Assembly: GCF_900105045.1 (NCBI RefSeq)
Contig: NZ_LT629739.1
Span: 4,030,001 to 4,094,000 of the forward strand
From: Brevibacterium picturae
Lineage (GTDB): Bacteria; Actinomycetota; Actinomycetes; Actinomycetales; Brevibacteriaceae
Length of the DNA stretch: 64,000 bases
Direction: 5' to 3'
Below, piece by piece: positions 9,353 through 16,637 of the stretch (positions within the stretch are counted from its first letter, which is position 1; every line of letters starts with the position of its first letter). The notes below the pieces were generated by a model that searched no databases, was not told the DNA's origin, and saw only the letters and a list, made by a program, of their open reading frames with translations. Made by a program: the position numbers and the translations under genes.

Positions 9353-9404
9353 TAGTCCGCTGGGGTCTGACCTCCAGCTGGAGCCGGTCACCGGTGGCTC
9401 CTGA

Positions 9405-9450
9405 GAGTCGGACCCGGTCGGTCGTGAAATCGGTCGACCGGGCCCGACTC
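9405..9450 (+). terminator. Hairpin after glyS
   Basis: The 16-bp arms 9405-9420 and 9435-9450 pair with one mismatch and a 14-nt loop. A 12-bp perfect palindrome CTCCAGCTGGAG (9372-9383) precedes it. Probable glyS terminator. Confidence 0.6.
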
Positions 9451-9545
9451 GGTCGGTTGTGCTCCAGCAGGCACAGCCGTGCACATCGACATTGAATTCG
9501 CGCACCCGGCCCGAGTTACAACGCGCACCGACACGAAGGTCCGCC

Positions 9546-10805
9546 ATGCATATGACGCTCAATCGGGAGCCCACGGCCTCGCCGAGGGTCCGCCTGATCA
9601 TGATCGTGTGTCTCTTACCGCTGGTCCTCATCACAATCGGTGGCCTGGTCCTGCTGTGGCCGCACGGATCGGAGCAGGACCTGCCCGGCGGTGGCCCGAT
9701 GACGAATGCCGCTCCGGGAGTCTCCACCGCTGAAGCGAGGGTCACCGCCGTGGACGCATCGAGCTGCGATGCGAGTGATCCCGATCCGATGCTCGAAGCC
9801 GACTGCATGGAGTTCACGGCCGAAGTGGATGGGCAGGAGGGGAGTCTCTATGTGACTCCCGACGCCATCGTGTCCGGGGTTGGGGTCGGAGATTCGCTCA
9901 AGGTCCTCGACTTCACGAAGTCGACTGACCGCGCAGAGACCGAGACCGACTATGTGTTCATCGACTACGACAGAGACGTCCCGATCCTTGCCCTGGCGAT
10001 CATCTACGGGCTCGTAGTTCTCGCCGTCGCAGGCTTTCGAGGCTTGCGTGCATTGACGAGCCTTGCCTTCGCCGGTGTCGTGCTGATCGTGTTCATGCTC
10101 CCAGCGATCCTCGCCTCGAAGCCGCCGATCCTCGTGGCAATGGTCGCGGCGAGTGCGATCATGGTCATCGCACTGTACCTTGCCCATGGTGTGTCCACGC
10201 GAACGACCACGGCACTCTTCGGGACCGTGGCCGGCATCATCATCACTGGTCTTCTCGGTGCCTGGATGACTTCCTGGGCCAATCTCGGCATCGCCTACTC
10301 CGAAGAGGGATTCCTCCTCACCGGCACTACGGACGTGTCGTTGGCTGACCTGATCGTCTGCGCGATACTCGTCACCGGACTCGGTGTACTCAACGACGTC
10401 ACCATCACCCAGGCGTCGGCGGTCTGGGAATTGGCCACAGCGGCACCAGATCTCAAATCCGGGCAGCTCTTCGCCCGAGCGATGAGCATCGGTCGCGACC
10501 ACATCGCCTCGACGGTGTACACGATCACGTTCGCCTATGTGGGGTCCGCGCTGACCACACTCCTCATCGTCTCCGCCCACGACCAGTCGTTCTTCGAGAC
10601 CCTGACATTGGGGGAGATGGCTATTGAGGTCGTGAGCATCCTCGTGTGTTCGATCGGCTTGGTCATCGCCATCCCACTGACGACTGCTTTAGGGGTGCTC
10701 GTCGTACGATCGGGCCTGCAGCCGCCACCACGCCTTGCGCCGTCGCAGAGCAGCACCCCACCTTCGCACGAGCAGAACTCGACTGCTGATCCAGCCTTGG
10801 ACTGA
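9546..10805 (+). CDS. YibE/F family membrane protein
   Basis: A 419-aa protein of the YibE/F type with no assigned reaction. One membrane segment lies near residues 15-38 (IMIVCLLPLVLITIGGLVLLW). An extracytoplasmic domain follows (about 40-140) with acidic residues and two cysteines. Then come about seven hydrophobic helices from residue 145 to 405. The conserved stretch around GVLNDVTITQASAVWEL is the family hallmark. ATG 9546 is preferred because GAAGG lies about 6 nt upstream; ATG 9552 is an alternative. The tail after about residue 395 is Pro/Ser-rich. It is flanked by terminators and appears to be a single-gene unit. Confidence 0.85.
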   Translation: MHMTLNREPTASPRVRLIMIVCLLPLVLITIGGLVLLWPHGSEQDLPGGGPMTNAAPGVSTAEARVTAVDASSCDASDPDPMLEADCMEFTAEVDGQEGSLYVTPDAIVSGVGVGDSLKVLDFTKSTDRAETETDYVFIDYDRDVPILALAIIYGLVVLAVAGFRGLRALTSLAFAGVVLIVFMLPAILASKPPILVAMVAASAIMVIALYLAHGVSTRTTTALFGTVAGIIITGLLGAWMTSWANLGIAYSEEGFLLTGTTDVSLADLIVCAILVTGLGVLNDVTITQASAVWELATAAPDLKSGQLFARAMSIGRDHIASTVYTITFAYVGSALTTLLIVSAHDQSFFETLTLGEMAIEVVSILVCSIGLVIAIPLTTALGVLVVRSGLQPPPRLAPSQSSTPPSHEQNSTADPALD

Positions 10806-10905
10806 CCCCGCCCTGGGCCGGATCAGCCAGCGATGGGATTCGGACGCGTCATCGGCGAGGGACGAAGCACTCGTGCCCACATGCGTGTGGATGCCCGACA
10901 CGCAA

Positions 10906-10939
10906 CGGCCCCGACTCCTCGAATGAGGAATCGGGGCCG
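10906..10939. terminator. Hairpin between convergent genes
   Basis: The 15-bp arms 10906-10920 and 10925-10939, with one mismatch and loop GAAT, lie between the YibE/F gene (+) and the aminotransferase (-). Likely bidirectional. Confidence 0.75.
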
Positions 10940-11004
10940 CTTCGCGCTGGGGCTGCTCCTAAGTAACCGCAGCCGCAGCCTGCAATCGCAATCGCAGACC
11001 GTGA

Positions 11005-12396
11005 TCAGAGCTTCGTCCAAGCCTCCGAGAGGACGCCGCGGATGATCTGCTCCATCTCGTCGAACTCATTCTGACCGACGGTCAGGGGAGGCGAGAGCTG
11101 AATGACGGGATCTCCACGGTCATCGGCGCGGCAGTACAAGCCGTTCTCGTACATCTTCGCGGACACGAAGTTCTTGAGGATGCGCTCGGACTCCTCCTCG
11201 GTGAAGGACTCCTTGGTGTCGCGATCCTTGACGAGTTCGATGCCGTAGAAGAAGCCCTCACCGCGAACGTCACCGACGATCGGCAGGTCTTTGAGCTTCT
11301 CGAGCGTGAACTTGAACGCGGCAGCGTTCTCGTGGACGTGGTCGTTGAGCTTCTCCTTCTCGAACACGTCGAAGTTCGCCATCGCCGCGGCGCAGGAGAC
11401 GGGGTGACCGCCGAAGGTGTAGCCGTGGTAGAACGTCTCATCGCCACCGGGGCCGAAGGGCTCGAACAGACGATCCGAGGCGATCATCGCACCGAGCGGA
11501 GCATAACCGGAGGTGATGCCCTTGGCGCTGGTGATGATGTCGGGGACGTAGCCGAAATCGTTGCAGGCGAACATGTCGCCAATGCGGCCATAGGCGCAGA
11601 TGGTCTCGTCGGAGACCATGAGCACGTCGTACTCGTCGCAGATCTCGCGGACGCGTTCGAAATATCCGGGAGGCGGCGGGAAGCAGCCGCCGGAGTTCTG
11701 CACGGGCTCGACGAAGACAGCCGCAACCGAATCAGCACCCTCGAATTCGATGGCCTCGGCGATGCGGTCGGCAGCCCAACGGCCAAAGGCCTTCTCGTCG
11801 TGGGCGTAGGGCTCCGGCGAACGGTAGAAGTTCGTATTCGGCACCTTGATCGCGCCGGGGACCAAGGGGGCGAACTGCTCGCGCAGGTCCGGCAGTGAGG
11901 TCACTGACAGGGCACCGTGCGGGGTGCCGTGGTAGGCCGTGGCACGTGAGATGATCTTGTGCTTGCCGGGCTTGCCCGTGACCTTGAAGTAGTTCTTGGC
12001 CAGCTTCATCGCCGACTCGACAGAGTCACCGCCACCGGAGGTGAGGAAGACACGGTTGAGATCACTTGGAGCGAAGCTTGCCAGGCGCTCGGAGACCTCG
12101 ATCGCCTGCGGATGAGCGAAGGACCACAGCGGCATGAAGGGCAGCTTCAGCGCTTGGTCGTACATCGCCTTCGCGATCTCCTCGCGACCGTGACCGACCT
12201 GGACCGTGAACAGCCCGGCCAGGCCGTCAAGGTACTTATTGCCCTTGTCGTCGAAGATGTGGTGGCCTTCACCACCGGTGATGATCGGTGCTTCACCACC
12301 GTTGAACAGTGACTGGTGCGGAGCCATGTGCATCCACACGTTGTTGCGGATGGCATCCTGATAGTCGGTGCCAGCTCTGGTGACATTCTCTGTCAT
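11005..12396 (-). CDS. Class III PLP-dependent aminotransferase
   Basis: A 463-aa fold-type I aminotransferase (omega-amino acid/diamine class). Visible features are the N-terminal GHHIFDDKGNKYLDGLAGLF, the PLP phosphate-site region SGGGDSVESAMKLA, AYHGTPHGALSVT, VFVEPVQNSGG, the cofactor-binding Asp in MVSDETICAYGR, and the Schiff-base Lys in TSAKGITSGYAPLG. It starts at ATG 12396, overlapping the stop of the Lrp gene by 4 bp, so the two are co-transcribed and coupled. In actinomycetes, such Lrp-linked transaminases are connected with putrescine/GABA use. The divergent M24 gene raises the alternative of a diaminobutyrate transaminase of ectoine breakdown. The substrate is therefore open. Confidence 0.9.
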   Translation of the reverse strand: MTENVTRAGTDYQDAIRNNVWMHMAPHQSLFNGGEAPIITGGEGHHIFDDKGNKYLDGLAGLFTVQVGHGREEIAKAMYDQALKLPFMPLWSFAHPQAIEVSERLASFAPSDLNRVFLTSGGGDSVESAMKLAKNYFKVTGKPGKHKIISRATAYHGTPHGALSVTSLPDLREQFAPLVPGAIKVPNTNFYRSPEPYAHDEKAFGRWAADRIAEAIEFEGADSVAAVFVEPVQNSGGCFPPPPGYFERVREICDEYDVLMVSDETICAYGRIGDMFACNDFGYVPDIITSAKGITSGYAPLGAMIASDRLFEPFGPGGDETFYHGYTFGGHPVSCAAAMANFDVFEKEKLNDHVHENAAAFKFTLEKLKDLPIVGDVRGEGFFYGIELVKDRDTKESFTEEESERILKNFVSAKMYENGLYCRADDRGDPVIQLSPPLTVGQNEFDEMEQIIRGVLSEAWTKL

Positions 12397-12878
12397 CGCG
12401 TCCCCCAGTTGTATTTTTGCTTCTCGAGTGAGAGGTACATGAATAGCTCCGTGTCCACGATCGCGTCGATCGAGCGCAGCTCTTCGTTGACGAATTCGAT
12501 CAGGTGTCGATCCGATTCGCAGACGATCTCGACTAAGAGGTCGAACGACCCTGCGGTCACGACGAGATAGTCGATCTCGTCGTAGCCGTGCAGTCTGTCG
12601 GCGACCTTGGAGATATCGCCCCGAACCTTGACTCCCACCATGGCCTGTCGGGCGAAGCCCAGGCTCAAGGGATCGGTCACGGCGACGATTTCCATCACGC
12701 CGGAATCGATGAGCCTGGAGACCCGCTGACGCACGGCAGCCTCGGACAGCCCCACTGACTTGCCGATGGCGGAGTAGGACTTGCGTCCATCGTGCTGCAA
12801 TTCGACGATGATCGCTTTCGACTTCTCATCGAGATTGCCCAGGCGGTGACTGCTTCCGCTCGGCAGCAAGTCGGCCAT
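12393..12878 (-). CDS. Lrp/AsnC family transcriptional regulator
   Basis: A 161-aa regulator. An N-terminal AsnC-type HTH spans about residues 15-65 (LDEKSKAIIVELQHDGRKSYSAIGKSVGLSEAAVRQRVSRLIDSG). A C-terminal RAM ligand-binding domain (about 80-155, with VTAGSFDLLVEIVCESDRHL) follows. It is the first gene of a two-gene unit with the class III aminotransferase and is transcribed away from the M24 hydrolase gene. The 192-bp gap between them carries several ATTCG/CGAAT half-sites, which could be its own binding sites. By family analogy it senses an amino acid or amine and controls one or both flanking units. Confidence 0.92.
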   Translation of the reverse strand: MADLLPSGSSHRLGNLDEKSKAIIVELQHDGRKSYSAIGKSVGLSEAAVRQRVSRLIDSGVMEIVAVTDPLSLGFARQAMVGVKVRGDISKVADRLHGYDEIDYLVVTAGSFDLLVEIVCESDRHLIEFVNEELRSIDAIVDTELFMYLSLEKQKYNWGTR

Positions 12879-12920
12879 TCTTCACCTCCGTGATTTGAGT
12901 CTCAACACAATCTACCATTG

Positions 12921-12977
12921 ATTCCGTCGGAATGCGCACATTCGTATGCGAATTCAGTCGAATCCGAAAAACATTCG
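12921..12977. promoter_or_regulatory. Cluster of inverted half-sites, candidate Lrp operator
   Basis: The gap between the divergent lrp-like and M24 genes holds ATTCC-GTC-GGAAT (12921-12933) and ATTCG-TATG-CGAAT (12940-12953). These are followed by CGAAT (12959-12963) and ATTCG (12973-12977). Such closely spaced palindromic half-sites are what octameric Lrp-type regulators often bind. The assignment is an inference from position and symmetry. Confidence 0.5.
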
Positions 12978-13070
12978 TTCTGGATCCGTCATGATTTCGC
13001 GTTTTCACCCCTGACAACACGCGTGTCGCAGTGATTGACACCGTGTGATGCGGCTCACCACACTGTAATC

Positions 13071-14399
13071 ATGAATGAGGGTGAGCTGTTCTACGCTGGG
13101 GAAGACAACCGGCCGGATGTCCAGGGAATGCGGCCCGGCGCCCAGCAGGGGCGGGCGGCGCAGGAAGTCGGAGCTCGCCCGCAGCCGAGGCCAGGCGAGG
13201 TCGATACGATCGGCGCGAACGAACTCTCGTTCTCTCCGGACGAATACCTGGGGCGGATCGCCTCGGTGCGCAATCGGATGGTCGACCAGGGGCTGTCTGC
13301 GCTCATCGTCACAGACCCTGCGAACATCTACTATCTGACCGGCTACAACGCCTGGTCCTTCTATACCCCGCAGCTGCTGTACGTCCCTGCGGCGGGTCCG
13401 CTCACGCTGTTCCTGCGCGACATGGACGCCAGAGGCGCCACGCACACTTCGTGGCTGCCGCCGGAGGACATCGTCGGCTATCCCGAACGCTATGTGCAGC
13501 GCCCGCACATCCACCCCTTCGACTGGGTGGCCTTCGCGCTGCGGCAGCGCTGGGAGGTCGCCCGCGCATCCTCGTCACCGGTCGGCGTCGAGATGGACTC
13601 GCACTTCTTCTCTCCGCGCGCTTTCCGGTCACTGGTCAACGGCATCCCCGAGTGGCGCCTGGTCGATTCCTTCGAGCTGGTCAACTGGATCCGGGCGGTC
13701 AAGTCCCCGGCCGAGGTGGCCCTGATGCGCAACGCCGCCGAGGTGACCACGGAGTCGATGAACGCCGCCCTGGGAACCATCGGGGCCGGTATCGCACAGA
13801 ACGAGGTGGCGGCGGAGATCGCCGCCGCGCAGGCTCGCGGGCGCGGCAGCGCCTGGGGTGACTATCCCGCCATCGTGCCGATGATGCCCACGGGAGAGAG
13901 TGCCGACACGCCGCACCTGAGCTGGTCGGACCGCAAGTTCATTGCCGATGAGTCCGTGAGCATCGAACTGGCCGGAGTCCACCGCCGCTATCACGTGCCC
14001 TTGGCGCGCACCGCCGTGGTGGGAAAACCCAAGCAGGAGCTCATCCGTCTCGAAGGGGTCGTCGCCGAGGCGTTGGCCGCGGTTCTCGATGTCGCCGCGC
14101 CCGATGTGCCCACCGCCGAACTGGCCCGCACGTGGAACCGGGTGCTGGCGCTGGCCGGACTAGAGAAGCCGAGTCGCCTGGGATACTCCATCGGCATCGG
14201 GTACCCGCCCGACTGGGGCGAGCGCACGATCTCGATCAGGACCGAGGATGACCAGTTCCTCGAGGCGGGGATGACCTTCCACCTCATCTGCGGGATGTGG
14301 ATGAATGGGTACGGTTACGAGCTGTCCGAATCCGCGCTCATCACCGATACCGGTTGCGATACCTTCACCACGTTCCCTCGCGAGCTCATCCGGGTCTGA
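13071..14399 (+). CDS. M24-fold hydrolase resembling ectoine hydrolase (DoeA/EutD)
   Basis: A 442-aa protein of the creatinase/M24 'pita-bread' fold: an N-terminal creatinase domain (about residues 55-200, LIVTDPANIYYLTGYNAWSFY) and a C-terminal catalytic domain (about 205-440). The usual five metal ligands look degenerate. The first Asp region reads SIELAGVHRRYHVPLART with no DxD-type ligands, and the GHGxG histidine region reads SIGIGYPPDWGERT. The latter stretch and FHLICGMWMNGYGYELSE resemble ectoine hydrolases as I know the family, which open the ectoine ring to N-acetyl-diaminobutyrate. About 45 low-complexity N-terminal residues make the start uncertain; ATG 13071 lacks a clear ribosome site, and TTG 13035 is possible. 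It is divergent from an Lrp/aminotransferase unit. Function is inferred, not shown. Confidence 0.8.
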   Translation: MNEGELFYAGEDNRPDVQGMRPGAQQGRAAQEVGARPQPRPGEVDTIGANELSFSPDEYLGRIASVRNRMVDQGLSALIVTDPANIYYLTGYNAWSFYTPQLLYVPAAGPLTLFLRDMDARGATHTSWLPPEDIVGYPERYVQRPHIHPFDWVAFALRQRWEVARASSSPVGVEMDSHFFSPRAFRSLVNGIPEWRLVDSFELVNWIRAVKSPAEVALMRNAAEVTTESMNAALGTIGAGIAQNEVAAEIAAAQARGRGSAWGDYPAIVPMMPTGESADTPHLSWSDRKFIADESVSIELAGVHRRYHVPLARTAVVGKPKQELIRLEGVVAEALAAVLDVAAPDVPTAELARTWNRVLALAGLEKPSRLGYSIGIGYPPDWGERTISIRTEDDQFLEAGMTFHLICGMWMNGYGYELSESALITDTGCDTFTTFPRELIRV

Positions 14400-14470
14400 C
14401 TCGAACCTCGGCGGCGGGCCTGACGTGCACCTCAACGGTGTCCGGTCCGTAGCCGTTCCCACCTTGACCC

Positions 14471-15859
14471 TCAGGCCATGAACTGGATCCAGATCCCGAG
14501 GCAGAGCGCATTGGCGCCGGCCACGACCAATGCCCGGCCTTGAACCCAGCCGATGTCATTCGCCGAGGCGGGTGTGGAGGGCTCGGCCATCTGCACAGAC
14601 ATTGCCACACGTGGGGGAGCGGCGAGTGCGGCGAGTGAGCCGGCGGCGTTCCCCGCGGCGACCACAGGCAGGGCTGAGGCGTGTGAGTTCGTGGCGACTG
14701 CGTCAATGGTGCCGGTGAACATGGAATTGGCGCCGGTGTTCGAGCCGGTGATCACTGCTCCGGTGGCGGTCAGCCATGGTGTGAGCAGGACGAGGCCGGC
14801 GGGGACCAGTGATCCGATCGCGGTGCTCATACCGCTTGTCGTCATGATCCATCCCATGAGCATGAAGGCCGCCGTTCCCGCCCCGATGGGCGTCCAGGAG
14901 CGGATGGCGGAAGTGATCACGGTTCCCCGGGAAACCACCGTGAGCGCCGCGATCAGGCAGGCGACAGCCAGCCAGAACGGCGGAGAGGCGACGATCTGTG
15001 TCAACAGCGAGGGGAGGGCCGCCTGGAGGGCGCGCGCGAGGAGCAGGCCGATTGTCAGGGTGGCGTAGGGTAGCACTGCGATTCCCAATTGTCGGGTGAA
15101 GCCGGTTCTGCGGCGGCGGATGATGAAGAGGGCGCCCATCACGGCGATGACCAGCAGTGAACCGATGATGCCGGCAGGAGCCATGCCGATCACAATGCTT
15201 GCGGCCAGGATACCGGTCCACATGAGGGCAGCGGCGGCGGCGATTCCGAGGCAGGAGACGAGGCCCGGGCGCATGATGAGAATCACCGAGGCGGCCACGA
15301 TGAGGACGGGGATCGCGTTGATCCAGGCCGTCGCCACACCGAGCTCGTCGACGCCGAGGCCGGCCAGCGCCGCTGCGACCGTCGTCCCCGGTCCCAATGC
15401 TCCCCACGGCACGGCGATGAGGCCCAGGAGGCCGAGTATCGCCGACTGACGCAGCGAGCAGCCGAGCAGTCGGAGCACGGGAACTCCGATCGTCACGCCG
15501 ATGCCGAATCCGGTGACGGATTCGGCGAAAGGCACGAGTCCGAAGACGACGAGGGCCACGCCGAGTGCTCGACTCGGTGCCGCTGATTCGACCCAGGCGG
15601 AGATCTCGCGCATCGAACCCGCGGCTTCGAGCAGTCGCGCGAGGACCATACCGAAGAGCAGGATGAGGGCGACTTCGAGGATGAGCGGAAAGTAGTCAGC
15701 CCCGGAGGTCAGCAGAACCGACATCGGGGTCGGAAAGAAGAACACGACTGCAAGGCAGGCGGTGATGACTCCCGCAGTGGCGGCGATCCACGAGCTCTGC
15801 TTGAGAACGAGCAGCGCGATGGCAAGCATAATGGGAGCAAGCGCCAGCAGCGGCGTCAT
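14471..15859 (-). CDS. LctP (L-lactate permease) family transporter
   Basis: A 462-aa polytopic membrane protein with about 12-13 hydrophobic helices. The LctP-type signatures GFGIGVTIGVPVLRLLG and ITGSNTGANSMFTGTIDA are clear. Family members take up L-lactate, D-lactate or glycolate with protons. It is shorter than the usual 530-560 aa and may carry a different carboxylate. ATG 15859 is preferred (GGA about 9 nt upstream, natural N-terminus MTPLLALAPIML). ATG 15898 would add 13 residues and reach into the divergent promoter. It is convergent with the M24 gene and divergent from the XRE-cupin gene, its likely regulator. Confidence 0.85.
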   Translation of the reverse strand: MTPLLALAPIMLAIALLVLKQSSWIAATAGVITACLAVVFFFPTPMSVLLTSGADYFPLILEVALILLFGMVLARLLEAAGSMREISAWVESAAPSRALGVALVVFGLVPFAESVTGFGIGVTIGVPVLRLLGCSLRQSAILGLLGLIAVPWGALGPGTTVAAALAGLGVDELGVATAWINAIPVLIVAASVILIMRPGLVSCLGIAAAAALMWTGILAASIVIGMAPAGIIGSLLVIAVMGALFIIRRRRTGFTRQLGIAVLPYATLTIGLLLARALQAALPSLLTQIVASPPFWLAVACLIAALTVVSRGTVITSAIRSWTPIGAGTAAFMLMGWIMTTSGMSTAIGSLVPAGLVLLTPWLTATGAVITGSNTGANSMFTGTIDAVATNSHASALPVVAAGNAAGSLAALAAPPRVAMSVQMAEPSTPASANDIGWVQGRALVVAGANALCLGIWIQFMA

Positions 15860-15885
15860 GTGAAAAGTTCCATGAGAAATTTCCT

Positions 15886-15925
15886 TTGATAGAATCATCT
15901 CTACTATTCAAGAATAAACTATGAT
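15886..15925 (+). promoter_or_regulatory. Divergent promoter/operator of permease and XRE-cupin gene
   Basis: TATGAT (15920-15925) lies exactly 6 nt before ATG 15932, giving a leaderless XRE-cupin transcript. An imperfect inverted repeat TTGATAG (15886-15892) / CTATTCAA (15904-15911) covers its -35 region and the 5' end of the permease gene, and is a candidate autoregulatory site. Confidence 0.5.
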
Positions 15926-15931
15926 GTGACA

Positions 15932-16480
15932 ATGGCGAACACAGAGGATCTTGGAGCTCGAGTATTCGGCGCGCGCATCAGAGCCCGCCGCAAGTACAAC
16001 GACTTAACGCTCAACGAACTCGCGATCCGCGCCGGGATCTCCCGGGCAGCCTTGTCAAAGATCGAACGCGGTGAACAGGACACGTCCGTCTCGAACGCCA
16101 TGGGTCTCTCCCGTGCCCTCGGCGTTGAGGTGGGTGAGCTCCTCGCCCCGCCCGAGGTGGTCATCACTCCCAGCAGTTCCATCCCTGCACACAGTGCCTA
16201 CGGCAGGGGCACAGTGCGACGTGACTTGCCCGCGCCGCAGGAGAATATGGACGTCGTTCACTACAAACTCGATCCGCGCTGCGAAACCGCGTCGTTCGCC
16301 GCCCACCGCAGCGGCTCGCGAGAGTCGTTCTTCGTCCTCGCCGGCACGATCGAAATCGTCACGATCGATCGTACGACCACGCTGCGAGCCGGCGACTGTG
16401 CCCAGGCGCCCGGGGACGTTCCGCATCAGCTGTCGAATCCCACCGATGAGCCGGCGGAGCTCATGCTCATCATCGTCTGA
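15932..16480 (+). CDS. XRE-family regulator with C-terminal cupin domain
   Basis: A 182-aa protein. It has an N-terminal HTH_3 domain (about residues 8-65, with LTLNELAIRAGISRAALSKIERGEQDTS) and a C-terminal cupin_2 barrel (about 100-180, ESFFVLAGTIEIVTIDRTTTLRAGDCAQAPGDVPHQLSNP). Such regulators usually bind a small ligand in the cupin and repress or activate a neighbouring catabolic or transport gene; here the divergent LctP-type permease is the obvious target. ATG 15932 is chosen because of the TATGAT box 6 nt upstream; GTG 15926 would leave no room for a promoter. There is no Shine-Dalgarno, in keeping with a leaderless message. Confidence 0.9.
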   Translation: MANTEDLGARVFGARIRARRKYNDLTLNELAIRAGISRAALSKIERGEQDTSVSNAMGLSRALGVEVGELLAPPEVVITPSSSIPAHSAYGRGTVRRDLPAPQENMDVVHYKLDPRCETASFAAHRSGSRESFFVLAGTIEIVTIDRTTTLRAGDCAQAPGDVPHQLSNPTDEPAELMLIIV

Positions 16481-16637
16481 GGCACGTCGTTGCCTTGACG
16501 CGGCAAGCCGACCTCCGGCATTCTGGTTCTGACACATTCCCGGCGAAAGACAGTCATTTCGTGAAGTAATTCCTCATTTCCGAATTGCGGGTGCAACGGA
16601 CCCGCAGCGCACTGCTGTGCATGAAATGAGGTCGCAC

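Noticed and set aside
7958..9817. 619-codon open frame on the minus strand opposite glyS
   Set aside because: It mirrors the codon structure of glyS, has no recognisable domain and would overlap a certain gene over its entire length. High-GC antisense frames are often open.
13035..13040. TTGACA considered as the -35 box of the M24 gene
   Set aside because: No -10 hexamer lies at 16-18 bases; TGTAAT is 23 bases away and too close to the start codon.
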